DNA from: Bradyrhizobium sp. 141
Lineage (GTDB): Bacteria > Pseudomonadota > Alphaproteobacteria > Rhizobiales > Xanthobacteraceae
NCBI RefSeq assembly: GCF_023074055.1
Contig: NZ_JADPKR010000027.1
Location: forward strand, 1 to 64,000
Direction: 5' to 3'
Length of the DNA: 64,000 bases
The first letter of the stretch is position 1. Each line of letters starts with the position of its first letter. This document shows, piece after piece, positions 1-7,881 of the stretch. The notes beneath the pieces were generated by a model. That model ran no database searches and was not told the DNA's origin. It was given only the letters and a program-made list of their open reading frames with translations. The translations under genes were made by a program, and so were the position numbers.

Positions 1-1
1 C

Positions 2-79
2 ATCAACTGGATGTTCACAACAGAAAAGGCCCGCGCCAAAATGGGACGCGCCTACCCAAACTCCTCCAAAGAGTCATAA
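2..79 (+). mobile_element. C-terminal end of an IS630-type transposase (cut by window edge)
   Basis: The frame opening at the window edge reads NWMFTTEKARAKMGRAYP and ends in TAA at 77-79. This matches my memory of the IS630-family DDE transposase tail (NW-FTT-DAR-KL-RLYP). Only the last 25 residues are present, so completeness cannot be judged. It lies directly left of a polX remnant that has lost its front, which fits truncation at an element boundary. The call rests on a short stretch. Confidence 0.5.
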
Positions 80-89
80 TCACTGTGCA

Positions 90-1101
90 GAAGTACTAGG
101 AGCCCGCCGTCATGGAGTCCGGCGGCTGCAGGTCCATGTCGGCGACCGCGGGCATTTTGGCGCCGCCCTGTTACATGCTACAGGAATCGACCGCTCACCT
201 GGAAGGCCTTCGCGTACTCGCCCAGATGCAAGGCATGAGCCTCGAACTCGATGGCCTGCACAAGGCCGATATCGTCGTTGCCCGCAAGGAGGAAGACATC
301 TATCGCGCTCTTGGTCTGCCCTTCATAGAACCGGAATTGCGCGAGGGGCGCGGCGAGATCGGACATGCCCTGGAAGGGAAGCTACCCAAGCTCGTCGCGG
401 ATCGCGATCTTCACGGCATCCTGCACTGCCACACCGACGCTTCGGACGAGACGGAGACCCTGGAGATGATGGCGAAGGCCACACGCGAGCGCGGCTTCGC
501 GGCGCACTCGTCGGCAGACTTTCGATCGAGCAGATCGAGGAGCAGCACCGCGAAGCGGATCGCCTGAACAAGGAGTTCGGCAAGGACTTCCGGATCCTGA
601 AGGGCATCGAGTCGGACATCCTGGCTGATGTACCGCGAAGAGGTGCTCGATCGGTTCGACTTCGTCATGGCCAGCACCCACGGCCGCTTCAAGCTTGACT
701 GGATGGCGCACCGATCGCCTCCTCCGTGCAATCTCGAATCCGCACACAACTATCCTCGGCCACATGGCGGGACGGCAGCTTCAGCGTCGACCGGGCTACG
801 ACATCGACGTTGAGAAAGTGCTGCGCGCCTGCACCAGGCACGGCGTGGCGGTGGAGATAAAGGTCCACCCGTGGCGGCTCGACATGGACTGGCGCTGGCA
901 CCAGACCGCACTGGATTTCGGATGCATGATGAGCATCAATCCGGACGCCCATTCGATCCGCGAGCTCGACCACATGCACTGGGCGTCGAGATGGCCCGAA
1001 AGGAAGGCGTTCCGGCCGACCGTGTCCTGAACGCGATGTCGCTGCCGCAAATTCAGCAGCATCTCAGGCGCCGCCGCCCGGCGTTAGCGCGGGCCGACTG
1101 A
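90..1101 (+). pseudogene. polX: DNA polymerase X / PHP-domain protein, frameshifted remnant
   Basis: PolX-type proteins join a small repair polymerase to a C-terminal PHP phosphoesterase. Pieces of the family can be read in order but in different frames: FGAALLHATG around 150-180; then STAHLEGLR, ALGLPFIEPELREGRGEI and LHCHTDASDETETLEMM (the PHP metal-binding motif, about 290-470); then DRFDFVMASTHGRF at about 650-690; then the final ILGH..GR, YDIDVEKVL and DAHSIRELDHM region, ending at 1101. At least four frame changes are needed. The N-terminal polymerase half is missing, with an IS630 end beside it. It is a dead gene, and the family call is firm from the PHP motifs. Confidence 0.75.
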
Positions 1102-1123
1102 CATTCGCTCCGAAGAGAGGACG

Positions 1124-1315
1124 ATGATTAGAACTGTTGCTCGAAGCTCAGTGGTTGCGGCGCTTCCAATTGCGGCTACCGCTCTAGTCAGTCCGGAGGC
1201 CGAAGGGGCGAACCAGGGCCTGCTTCCACAGGTGAGCAGCGCCTTGCTGCCGGCGCGCCCCCATAGTCAAATCCGAGGCCGTCAGTTCGTCCCTCTAGAC
1301 GCCCAACGTGCCTGA
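1124..1315 (+). CDS. Possible small secreted protein of unknown function
   Basis: A 63-codon frame begins with ATG after a good ribosome binding site (GAGAGGA). The first 28 residues look like a signal peptide: basic start, hydrophobic core, then a small-residue cleavage region around SPEAEGA. The remainder has no recognisable domain, so it could be the 5' remnant of a longer exported protein. The setting, next to a dead polX, makes either reading possible. Confidence 0.25.
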   Translation: MIRTVARSSVVAALPIAATALVSPEAEGANQGLLPQVSSALLPARPHSQIRGRQFVPLDAQRA

Positions 1316-1786
1316 AAGATTGCCTCAGAGGCTGCGTAGAGGCTGAAGCGCTCGGCCTTCCACCGGCAGGTGCTCGACGGCCTTAAATCATTCCGCCGGA
1401 TCCACCAGCACGTCATGCGGCTGTCGGCGGGCTGACAAGAGCGCCGGTGGTCAATGTCGCACTGAAACGATGGAAGAGACTTGCTTGGGCCCGAGCCTCG
1501 GCTCGCGCGATCAGGAAATCGTAGCATCGGGTCTGATTAAGGCCTTCGGGCCTTCCGGCCTATCCCAAGTGGACCGTCCAGCTCACGGCAGCCTGACGAC
1601 ATAGACGGCAACGGCGAAATTCGACTGAACACCACAGCCCCGCTCATGTTTCCCGCGCCCCGGAGACCGGCCTTCTTGATAGGCCGGCCCTAAAGGCACG
1701 AAATTCAAGGCTGGGCCGACGATCCAGATCCATCGCGCAATGCCCTCGCCATAGGAACCGAGCAACCTGCAACCGATTGAAACTGG
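1316..1786. other. Intergenic stretch with no supported gene
   Basis: About 470 bases between the small possible secreted ORF and the SIR2-like gene. Neither strand gives a frame with family-like composition. I saw no tRNA, clear terminator or EcfG-type promoter. Confidence 0.5.
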
Positions 1787-2644
1787 ATGGACAGTTCGGT
1801 TGGAAAGAAACAAGTATCATCGTCCAAGAATATCTTGGCTGGTGCGATCAAGCGACGCCAGGCGATCCTGTTCGTTGGCGCAGGGGTTTCGATGGCTGTT
1901 GGGCTGCCGTCGTGGCAGACCCTGATAGACCATCTGTTAAAGGAGCTCGAACTCGATCCCGCGGTGATAGACGGAATGAGCGACGGCTATCAAATGCTCG
2001 CCGAATTCTATCGGCTGAAGCAGGGTGGAATGGGCCCGTTACGAAGCTGGCTTGATCGAAACTGGAAGGTCGCGACAGACAAAGTCTCGCACTCGGAGCT
2101 GCACAAACTCATTGTCGAACTCGACTTCCCAGCTATTTATACCACCAACTATGATCGAAACCTCGAGACAGCGTTCGAAGTCCACCATAAGCCTTATGCG
2201 AAGATTGCGAACGCCAAGCATATCGCAGACGCTGCCCAAGGCATTACGCATATAATTAAGTACCACGGTGATTTCGATGACGATGCATCACTGGTTCTTA
2301 CCGAGACCGATTTTCTGGATCGACTATCCTTCCATTCACCGCTGGATATCAAATTCCGCGCGGATGCTCTCGGTCGCACCATTCTCTTCATTGGCTACAG
2401 CATGTCCGATCCCAATATCCGCCTGCTATTACACAGCATTTGGCAGACTTGGGAAAAATCAGGTCATAAGGACGATCGCCCGCCCTCGTTTGTGTTCATG
2501 CCAGCGTCTAACCCCGTGCAAGAGGCGATACTGGCACACTGGGGGATTACGCTTTTAACCCCCGAAAGCGGAAGCTGCCGGAGTGACTCATTGACGGATT
2601 TCCTTGCCGATATCCGCGCGAGAATTCGTTACACTGATGATTAA
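1787..2644 (+). CDS. SIR2-like domain protein (SIR2_2 type), possible NAD-consuming defence protein
   Basis: A 285-residue stand-alone SIR2-fold protein. The NAD-binding glycine motif FVGAGVS is at residues 29-35, the TTNYD motif at 119-123, and the catalytic-His motif KYHGD at 158-162 (His160). A later GYSMSDPNI segment is typical of the SIR2_2 group. It lacks the zinc-binding cysteine quartet of classical sirtuin deacetylases. Related domains form the NADase part of anti-phage proteins such as ThsA and DSR, but no partner domain is fused and no partner gene adjoins, so defence is an inference. AT content is higher than in neighbouring genes, hinting at transfer. It converges with the next minus-strand gene, overlapping by 3 to 4 bases. 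Confidence 0.8.
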   Translation: MDSSVGKKQVSSSKNILAGAIKRRQAILFVGAGVSMAVGLPSWQTLIDHLLKELELDPAVIDGMSDGYQMLAEFYRLKQGGMGPLRSWLDRNWKVATDKVSHSELHKLIVELDFPAIYTTNYDRNLETAFEVHHKPYAKIANAKHIADAAQGITHIIKYHGDFDDDASLVLTETDFLDRLSFHSPLDIKFRADALGRTILFIGYSMSDPNIRLLLHSIWQTWEKSGHKDDRPPSFVFMPASNPVQEAILAHWGITLLTPESGSCRSDSLTDFLADIRARIRYTDD

Positions 2645-2874
2645 ACGTGGGAGTCCGGGATCCCGCTGCGAGCCTTGCGCTCGGCCACCATGATGCGCCA
2701 AACCTCTTCCTTTAATTCGTCGAGATCGTAGTCGTCGCCGGTATCCAGGTTAAGGCGACCCCGCTCGCAAGCCAGGACGTCCTTCTCGCCCAGCCAGAAC
2801 GTGGCGCCAGTCGGCGTATGGGTAAGCTTGTCGCCGTCAAGCACGAACTGCTCCTTCATCACTTTCATATGCAT
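2641..2874 (-). CDS. Small acidic protein of unknown function
   Basis: A 77-residue protein. The start chosen is MHMKVMKEQF at 2874, because AGGAGG lies 8 bases before it; a longer frame upstream has no such signal. It is rich in Asp and Glu, with a likely beta-rich N-terminal half (LDGDKLTHTPTGATFWLG) and a helical tail (DLDELKEEVWRIMVAERKA). No family is recognised. It could be the downstream end of the minus-strand series of small genes that starts near 4307, although the intergenic gaps are large. Confidence 0.6.
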   Translation of the reverse strand: MHMKVMKEQFVLDGDKLTHTPTGATFWLGEKDVLACERGRLNLDTGDDYDLDELKEEVWRIMVAERKARSGIPDSHV

Positions 2875-3183
2875 GATATTGTCCTCCTGACGAGCGTCCC
2901 GTACTAACATCGCCGGGATTAGCGACGACCTTTGTTGCTGCCACGACGAGGTTCCTTACCTGCCGGCTGACGGCTCGCCCGTCCCACTTTGTTGGCGCCT
3001 CGTTCGCGCCCACTGCGGTTCCCGCCGCGTTTGCTAATTCTTTGCCGGGCTCTGCGGCTGTCTTGTCTTGACCATGTTCAGCTCTTGGCACTCGAATTTT
3101 GGTTCTGTTTGCCGGACCGGGGGAGCAAAGCGAGCTGCCTGTGGTCCACTTATGGAAGGCGCGTCCTGCAGGCGTCTCACGCT
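2875..3183. other. Spacer with a possible degraded small basic ORF
   Basis: On the minus strand a frame reads SKRGGNRSGRERGANKVGRASRQPAGKEPRRGSNKGRR in overlapping short pieces before a stop near 2922. The composition is protein-like, but the frame has no ATG, GTG or TTG start with a binding site, and it opens after an in-frame TGA. It may be a decayed relative of the neighbouring small hydrophilic genes. Nothing else was seen. Confidence 0.2.
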
Positions 3184-3330
3184 CTAGCCGCGGTTCTTGT
3201 TGGCAGCGTGATCTTTCAATTGTTCGGTTTGGGTCCACTTACTGTCTTGTCCCCGATCTTTGGAGTGCTCGGTTTTATCACGGTTGGAAAGCACCATGTT
3301 ATCGCTCAGGTCGTTCTGAACGTCAGTCAT
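3184..3330 (-). CDS. 48-residue hydrophilic protein of unknown function
   Basis: Reading leftward from 3330, the frame starts MTDVQNDLSDNMVLSNRDKT and ends TAG at 3184-3186. It is strongly hydrophilic, rich in Lys, Asp, Asn, Gln and Thr, with no hydrophobic core, so probably disordered. An in-frame stop lies just upstream, fixing the first ATG. The binding site is weak (GGGACTGG). It resembles its neighbours in size and composition, which is the main support. No family recognised. Confidence 0.45.
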   Translation of the reverse strand: MTDVQNDLSDNMVLSNRDKTEHSKDRGQDSKWTQTEQLKDHAANKNRG

Positions 3331-3412
3331 GGCACCAGTCCCGGCGACTTTACCCTTGGCTCACAGACCCCAAAATGCTTGCCATCTCCCTTTGATCCAC
3401 GTGTCATGATAT

Positions 3413-3919
3413 TTATCCCTGTGGCTTTTGAGGCCTATGGCCCGACTCCCCCGGATCATTGTGCTTATTGTGCTTGCTTTCCTGGTTGAGGCCGCCACGG
3501 CTCACCGGAAATTCCGATTGGCGTCCACTACGCTTGGCGGTCTTTGCGCCGCCATCGTGTTGTGTACGTGCGATCTCCTCCTCGATCTGCCTTGCCTCAG
3601 GAACATCAGGCTTTCTTTCAAGGATGCGCAGTTGCTGCTCGTGCGTCTTCTTACTCTGCAGTGCCGTCTTTCGCGGACCGCTGTTCCGATCGTTCAGCGG
3701 AGGGCCGCGACGCCGATCCCGGACCTCTGCTCTATCGATGCCACCCTGAGGGTTAGTGTCGTTCTCGATGTCGCCCTCAAAGGTATTGGCGCCTGCGAAT
3801 TCCTCCAGCTCGTCCGGCGTGACGCCTGCCATCGTCGTTCCCTTCGAGCCGCCGATCAACGGGTTGCGTACAAGGTCGACGTTAGTCGGCCTGTTCAGTT
3901 TCACATGCTTAGTGCTCAT
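3413..3919 (-). CDS. Hydrophilic, probably disordered protein of unknown function (168 aa)
   Basis: It starts MSTKHVKLNRPTNVDLVRNP at 3919, with GGACAGG about six bases upstream, and its start overlaps the end of the preceding small gene. The first 50 residues include a Gly/Pro-rich stretch (GVTPDELEEFAGANTFEGD). The rest is charged and low in hydrophobics (DRRRGPPLNDRNSGPR, KTHEQQLRILERKPDV), with a short predicted helix. No catalytic motif or membrane segment. The overlap implies co-translation with the gene at 3909-4112. Function unknown; the composition is like stress-associated hydrophilins, which is only a suggestion. Confidence 0.6.
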   Translation of the reverse strand: MSTKHVKLNRPTNVDLVRNPLIGGSKGTTMAGVTPDELEEFAGANTFEGDIENDTNPQGGIDRAEVRDRRRGPPLNDRNSGPRKTALQSKKTHEQQLRILERKPDVPEARQIEEEIARTQHDGGAKTAKRSGRQSEFPVSRGGLNQESKHNKHNDPGESGHRPQKPQG

Positions 3920-4112
3920 GACCTGTCCTTCGAAGCTGGATGGGTGCCGCCACCTTTTCTTTCCGCATCATGAGTATGGTGACTATTGCTGTGCCGGCGT
4001 TGCGGATCGTGCCCGGCGGTTTCTCGACGTGGAGCGGCTCCTTGGCGTTTTCATGAGAAGCGCCCGGACCGCCCTGGCGGATGCTCGCCGGCGTCTTTGT
4101 TGAAGTCGACAT
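3909..4112 (-). CDS. Small protein of unknown function (67 aa)
   Basis: The frame begins MSTSTKTPASIRQGG at 4112 with AGGAG upstream at good spacing. Its stop codon lies inside the start region of the next gene (start at 3919), an arrangement typical of translational coupling. The sequence is basic and hydrophilic apart from one short hydrophobic run (GTAIVTILMM) too short for a confident membrane span. No family recognised. Confidence 0.5.
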   Translation of the reverse strand: MSTSTKTPASIRQGGPGASHENAKEPLHVEKPPGTIRNAGTAIVTILMMRKEKVAAPIQLRRTGHEH

Positions 4113-4127
4113 TGGTCTCGCTCCTGA

Positions 4128-4307
4128 CTAGCGATCCTGCTGATAGCCTTGGTGAGTGGTGTTCTGCGCGGTATTGCCAAGCTGTCCCTGCTCCCGGGGA
4201 TTTTCGATATGGCTGCGGCCTTTCTGGACCTGATGGGCATTGCCGGTTTTGGGATCACCGGTGCCCTTGCGGCTTCGATTATCCGGCGGCACGGGGGGCT
4301 TGGTCAT
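4128..4307 (-). CDS. Small hydrophilic protein (59 aa), first gene of the minus-strand series
   Basis: It starts MTKPPVPPDNRSRKG at 4307, with GGAG about eight bases upstream. It is rich in Gly, Asn, Gln, Thr, Pro and Lys with almost no hydrophobic residues (GNTAQNTTHQGYQQDR at the end), so almost certainly disordered. It is followed after 15 bases by the gene at 4112. A near-consensus EcfG-type promoter lies 31 to 55 bases upstream, suggesting stress induction of this set. No family function known to me. Confidence 0.5.
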   Translation of the reverse strand: MTKPPVPPDNRSRKGTGDPKTGNAHQVQKGRSHIENPREQGQLGNTAQNTTHQGYQQDR

Positions 4308-4337
4308 TGTTGGCTCCGTTGTTGCTTGCAACAGGAC

Positions 4338-4362
4338 AACGCCCGGTGAACACGAGGGTTTC
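4338..4362 (-). promoter_or_regulatory. Near-consensus EcfG-type promoter before the small-protein series
   Basis: Read on the minus strand: GAAAC (consensus GGAAC), 16-base spacer, CGTT, placed 31 bases before the ATG at 4307. One mismatch in the -35 element. The spacing matches the two perfect sites at 6575 and 11889. Confidence 0.4.
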
Positions 4363-4781
4363 TTCTAGATTCGGGGACCGAGTCACATGTCGCATAGGGC
4401 GGCCAACGAAACCGGATATCGGCAAGCCACTCACGGCGATCGCTCGTGGCCATGCGAGCGCAATGGAGCCCATTTGGCGGTTGAGATATCCGTTAATTAC
4501 ACGCGTTGATGGCGGCCACGCAAATCGGAGCAAATTTCAAACTAGGCGACCTGCACTTCGCTGCGCTGCCCGTTGACTCGGTCAATCTAGCCAGCAAGCT
4601 CCGCCCCACTATGGAGCAATATTTTCTTACGTCTCGGCCATTGGCCGCACTTTCCACACGGTTCGAAACCGAGAATTCATATTCGAGTTCGGCAGAACGA
4701 AAGGTGAGGCTATGTTCCATCCAAGGAACGCTTCCGTTTGCGTGCAGTTTTGCTCCCAGTCCGCATATACGGAGGTGGGCC
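4363..4781. other. Intergenic stretch with no supported gene
   Basis: About 420 bases between the divergent small-protein series and the broken gene at 4782. Short frames exist on both strands, but none has family-like composition or a convincing start. Confidence 0.5.
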
Positions 4782-4975
4782 ATGCAGAAACGAAAGCATT
4801 TCGAACGAGTCCAGTCCCTCGAAGAACTCTTGCTGAAGAGGCGAAGTGCTTGCGTGAGGAAGCCGAATTGCTTCCCCAGGGCAATCAGTGCGATGAGGTT
4901 GAAACGAAGGCCCGTCGGGCCGAGAGCGGCTTGCGCATTAGCGATTGGTTGCAGTCGCCCGGCTTGAGAGGCGTC
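4782..4975 (+). pseudogene. Small rhizobial helical protein, frameshifted paralogue of the gene at 42644-42853
   Basis: It starts MQKRKHFERVQSLEELLLK with GGAGGTGGGCC upstream. After about 16 codons the family sequence continues in another frame: TLAEEAKCLREEAELLPQG, then KARRAESGLRISDWLQSPGL. The intact relative at 42644-42853 has the same layout (LTLKEGLLESAEQARTLA, then RKARLAETTAALDEWVRSPGL), which supports one lost or gained base near 4830. The family is a short helical protein common in Bradyrhizobium, of unknown function. Confidence 0.6.
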
Positions 4976-5102
4976 GGCGGAGCGGCGCGCATGCCGCCAA
5001 ACTCCACTACCCCCCCCGCGAGGCGACAAAACTTGAACTCGAATCGGCCGACACCACCACTATGTCTCGTCGAGAATGGAGGGACCGAACGGAGTTCAGG
5101 AC

Positions 5103-5279
5103 ATGACCGGGAGACCCAGACTCTGTCCGAAATGCAATCAGTCCATGAGTTTCGCGCCGCAGCCCGGCGGCAAGCTACCGAGGACCTGGCGCTGCCTGGA
5201 ATGCGAGATGTCCGATCCGCTGCAGTCGCCCGAAATTCAAGCCCTCGTTGAGGGCCTTCTGAGGGAAGCTCCGCGGTAG
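5103..5279 (+). CDS. Small zinc-ribbon-like protein (58 aa)
   Basis: It starts MTGRPRLCPKCNQSMSF at 5103. Two Cys pairs (CPKC near residue 8 and CLEC near residue 40), separated by about 30 residues, form a likely zinc ribbon; the tail DPLQSPEIQALVEGLL is helical. An earlier in-frame ATG at 5076 exists, but the residues it adds do not look conserved. Such proteins are frequent in Bradyrhizobium and have no assigned role. No operon partner is apparent. Confidence 0.6.
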   Translation: MTGRPRLCPKCNQSMSFAPQPGGKLPRTWRCLECEMSDPLQSPEIQALVEGLLREAPR

Positions 5280-5576
5280 CGACTTGCCCAGCCATCCGCG
5301 CTGGCCGCCGGCTTCTTCCCGTCGTCTAGCGCAAGGTCCATGCGGGAGATCGTGCGTTCACTGAATTGTTCGGTGATCAGCATCATGTCCTCTCTGCCTG
5401 ACTCAGGCCACCAGATCGTGGACTGCGCCGGCCCAGCTGATCCAACAGCCGCATTCGTCCCGAAGCTTAGAGCGACCCGAAGCCTTGCTCATTCACAAAG
5501 GTTAACTCCCGCGGCGCGCTTACTCGAACCCACTCGTTCGATGTCCTCCGAGATCGCGGTCCGCACATGGAGCAGC

Positions 5577-6448
5577 CTAGCGGGGATGCGCAGGCAAGAT
5601 CCTGTGAATGCGTGTGGCAGCGATCGCGGCATGGCCGGTGCCGACCGCGATCTGGTGAAGGCCCGAGACCACGTCGCCGGCCGCGAAAACGCCGGCCGGC
5701 GACGGTTGTGCATTGATGCTCGTCCACCTTGAGGCAATCGGTCTCACCGGTCGCGGCGCCCAGCTTTACGGCAAGGTCTGATCTGACCTCGCAGCCCAAG
5801 GCCGGATAAAGCACGTCGAAGCTCTTCTCACCTTCATTCGTGGTGACCCGGATGTTCTGGTCACTCATCTTGAGCTCGCCGATCCCTGTCGCAACGACAA
5901 CGCCGGCTTCATCGATATCCTTCCGATCATCCGGTCCTGAACCATTCTGCCAGAGCAGCGTCACATCCTTCGAGTAGTTGCGCAGAAACTTCGCCTTGCC
6001 GATCGCGACATCACTCGCCCCCATGACCGATGCGTCGATCCGCAGCCTCGAAGGCGTCGCAAACGGGACAGTAGCGCACGAGACCGCTGCTGTCCGCCTC
6101 GTCGAGACCATCCATCTGCGGCACGATGTCCACGATGCCGGTCGCCAGCAATACGGTGCGCGCACTGACCTCGCTCTCACGACTGGTTGCATCGCGGGAC
6201 TTGTCGAGGCTGGTGATCCAGGCACGCCCGATGGGCATCTCTTAGAACGCGACCTGCTGGGCCAACCGCCCGAGCAGCTCGGCGCCGGAGAATCCTGTCG
6301 GGAAAGCCGGATAGTTATGGCTTTTCGGGATCAGCGCGGCGCGGCTGTGGCCGGCGTCATGCACGGTGATCGATTTCCGATAGCGTGCGAGATCGATGGC
6401 GGCCGTAAGTCCGGCGGGGCCCCCACCGATAACGAGACAATCAAGCAT
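5577..6448 (-). pseudogene. Thioredoxin-reductase-like NAD(P)/FAD oxidoreductase, multiply frameshifted
   Basis: The gene starts at 6448 with GGGAGAG upstream and reads [23 protein letters not shown], a standard FAD-binding Rossmann motif. It is broken after about 70 codons. The next segment (VSARTVLLATGIVD, then VRYCPVCDAFEA, where CPVCDA occupies the place of the redox CxxC) lies in a second frame. The NAD-binding half (VMGASDVAIGKAKFLRNYSKDVTLLW) and the end (FAAGDVVSGLHQIAVGTGHAAIAAT) need further frame changes before a TAG at 5577-5579. At least three breaks over its length make it non-functional. Confidence 0.75.
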
Positions 6449-6574
6449 GGGCTCTCCCTTGATCCCTCGCGAAGAGGCGCCACATCTCATTAAGGGTCCA
6501 TGGCCGAGAAACCACCGATCCAGCGAAATCGCTGTGTCTCGGGTGCGACGGCATCTTGCTTGCCAGACTTCACA

Positions 6575-6599
6575 GGAACCTCGCCGCAGTGCCAACGTT
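6575..6599 (+). promoter_or_regulatory. EcfG-type general stress promoter, perfect match
   Basis: GGAAC at 6575-6579, 16-base spacer, CGTT at 6596-6599. It lies 8 bases before the ATG at 6608, so the transcript would be nearly leaderless or translation starts at the next ATG, 6650. Confidence 0.65.
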
Positions 6600-6607
6600 G
6601 GCGCCGT

Positions 6608-7144
6608 ATGCGGAACGATCTGACTTACAAAACGCCACCCCCCGAAGGAATGAGCCCTGTTCTCGAGCGGAATATTCAGGCGCTCGTCGAGCGCCGTCGT
6701 CGCGAGCAGGCGGATGCAACCGCTCAAGAGAAGCTGGCTGACTCCATCACCGCCTTCGCGGGCAGCATGAGGTTTGTCTACTTCCATCTCGCGGCATTCG
6801 GCTTCTGGATCGTCGCAAATTTGCAGTGGATCCCGGGGGTGACCGCGTGGGATCCGACTTTCGTCGTGCTTGGCATGATTGCGTCCGTCGAAGCCATTTT
6901 TCTTTCGACGTTCGTGCTGATCTCGCAGAACCGGATGGCCGCCGAGGCCGACAAGAGGGCGGATCTTGATCTGCAGATCAGTCTCCTGACCGAGCACGAG
7001 CTTACCAAGGTGGCCGACGTGCTCAATCAGGTCGCGCGCCGCCTGCAAATCGACTCCAGGTCTCAGGCAGATCTCGACGAAGCGTCCCGCAGTATCGCTC
7101 CCGAGCGCGTGCTGGACAAGATCGAGGAAACGAGCCGGCGGTAA
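6608..7144 (+). CDS. DUF1003 membrane protein, probably general-stress induced
   Basis: About 178 residues. After an N-terminal charged segment ([20 protein letters not shown]), two membrane segments at roughly residues 58-78 and 86-108 carry the DUF1003 pattern ([17 protein letters not shown] and [29 protein letters not shown]). A hydrophilic helical tail follows. The ATG at 6608 was chosen because the family-like sequence begins there; the frame is open upstream to 6500, but that would place the start before the EcfG-type promoter at 6575-6599. DUF1003 proteins are common in rhizobial stress regulons; no molecular activity is established. Confidence 0.75.
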   Translation: MRNDLTYKTPPPEGMSPVLERNIQALVERRRREQADATAQEKLADSITAFAGSMRFVYFHLAAFGFWIVANLQWIPGVTAWDPTFVVLGMIASVEAIFLSTFVLISQNRMAAEADKRADLDLQISLLTEHELTKVADVLNQVARRLQIDSRSQADLDEASRSIAPERVLDKIEETSRR

Positions 7145-7175
7145 GCCGACGAGCGGCCTCGTCGAGGCGCCGGCG

Positions 7176-7376
7176 TTACCTCCACATGGTCGGGGCGTCT
7201 ACCAGCGCCCGTTGGGCGACCAGCTTCAGGCCTTCAGCGGAGATCTCGCCCTTGCTTGCGCTTTCGAGCAGCGTCGATGCCACGTGGACCCGCGCACCGG
7301 GTTCGTCACGAGAAACGGCAGCGCAGACTTCATCGAGAATTTTCCGCAGTAGCGCGGTCGTTTCGGCATCAAGCAT
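7176..7376 (-). CDS. Small conserved rhizobial protein (66 aa), unknown function
   Basis: It reads [20 protein letters not shown] with later [18 protein letters not shown] and the terminal motif DAPTMWR. I remember near-identical small proteins in many Bradyrhizobium genomes, all without function. It is predicted all-helical and soluble. The ATG at 7376 begins the conserved part; an ATG at 7412 would add 12 residues. Convergent with the DUF1003 gene. Confidence 0.6.
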   Translation of the reverse strand: MLDAETTALLRKILDEVCAAVSRDEPGARVHVASTLLESASKGEISAEGLKLVAQRALVDAPTMWR

Positions 7377-7571
7377 GGCGCCCCACCACTCCCGCTTTGT
7401 GGGACCATGCACGAAAGCAGCGGGACGCGAATTCGCAAATGTTAAAGTTTAAGAAATGACGGCCCGCTCGACGTCCTCGGAAGAGCGCCACCAGCAGCGC
7501 CGGCAACTCCGCTCGAACATCGGGCTCGCGCCGCGGGTGTCAGCGGCGCCGGCCCGATAGCATTCGGCAGG

Positions 7572-7806
7572 TCAGGCGGCCCGGCGCTGGTGCTCCAGGA
7601 ATTCCATGGTGACTTTCTCGACATTGGAGTCGATCCAGGCCGTCATGCGTTGCTTCTCCTTGCGAGGTCTCGAGGTCTGCTTTCGCTCCCTACCGCCGCT
7701 GACTCACAGAGCGTGAGAAGAGGCTTGTAGGCGGCGATCTCGAAATTCTCGAATGCGCTGTTGGCGAACGTATTCTTGAGGATTTCGTCGCCGGCGGTGG
7801 CGTGCG
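7572..7806 (-). pseudogene. DUF892 (YciE-like ferritin-fold) protein, C-terminal remnant
   Basis: On the minus strand one frame reads GDEILKNTFANSAFENFEIAAYKPLL, the last helices of YciE-type ferritin-like proteins, and then runs into unrelated sequence and a stop. A second frame gives the family tail WIDSNVEKVTMEFLEHQ, ending TGA at 7572-7574. The four-helix core is missing upstream and the segment between the two pieces is shortened. This is a fragment. In rhizobia these proteins usually belong to the general stress response. Confidence 0.6.
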
Positions 7807-7881
7807 CCCCATTGCTTGCATATTGGCGAGGACAGATTGGGGTGGTGTCTTTGAGCGTCGATGTGCTCTCGAATCGAGCCG

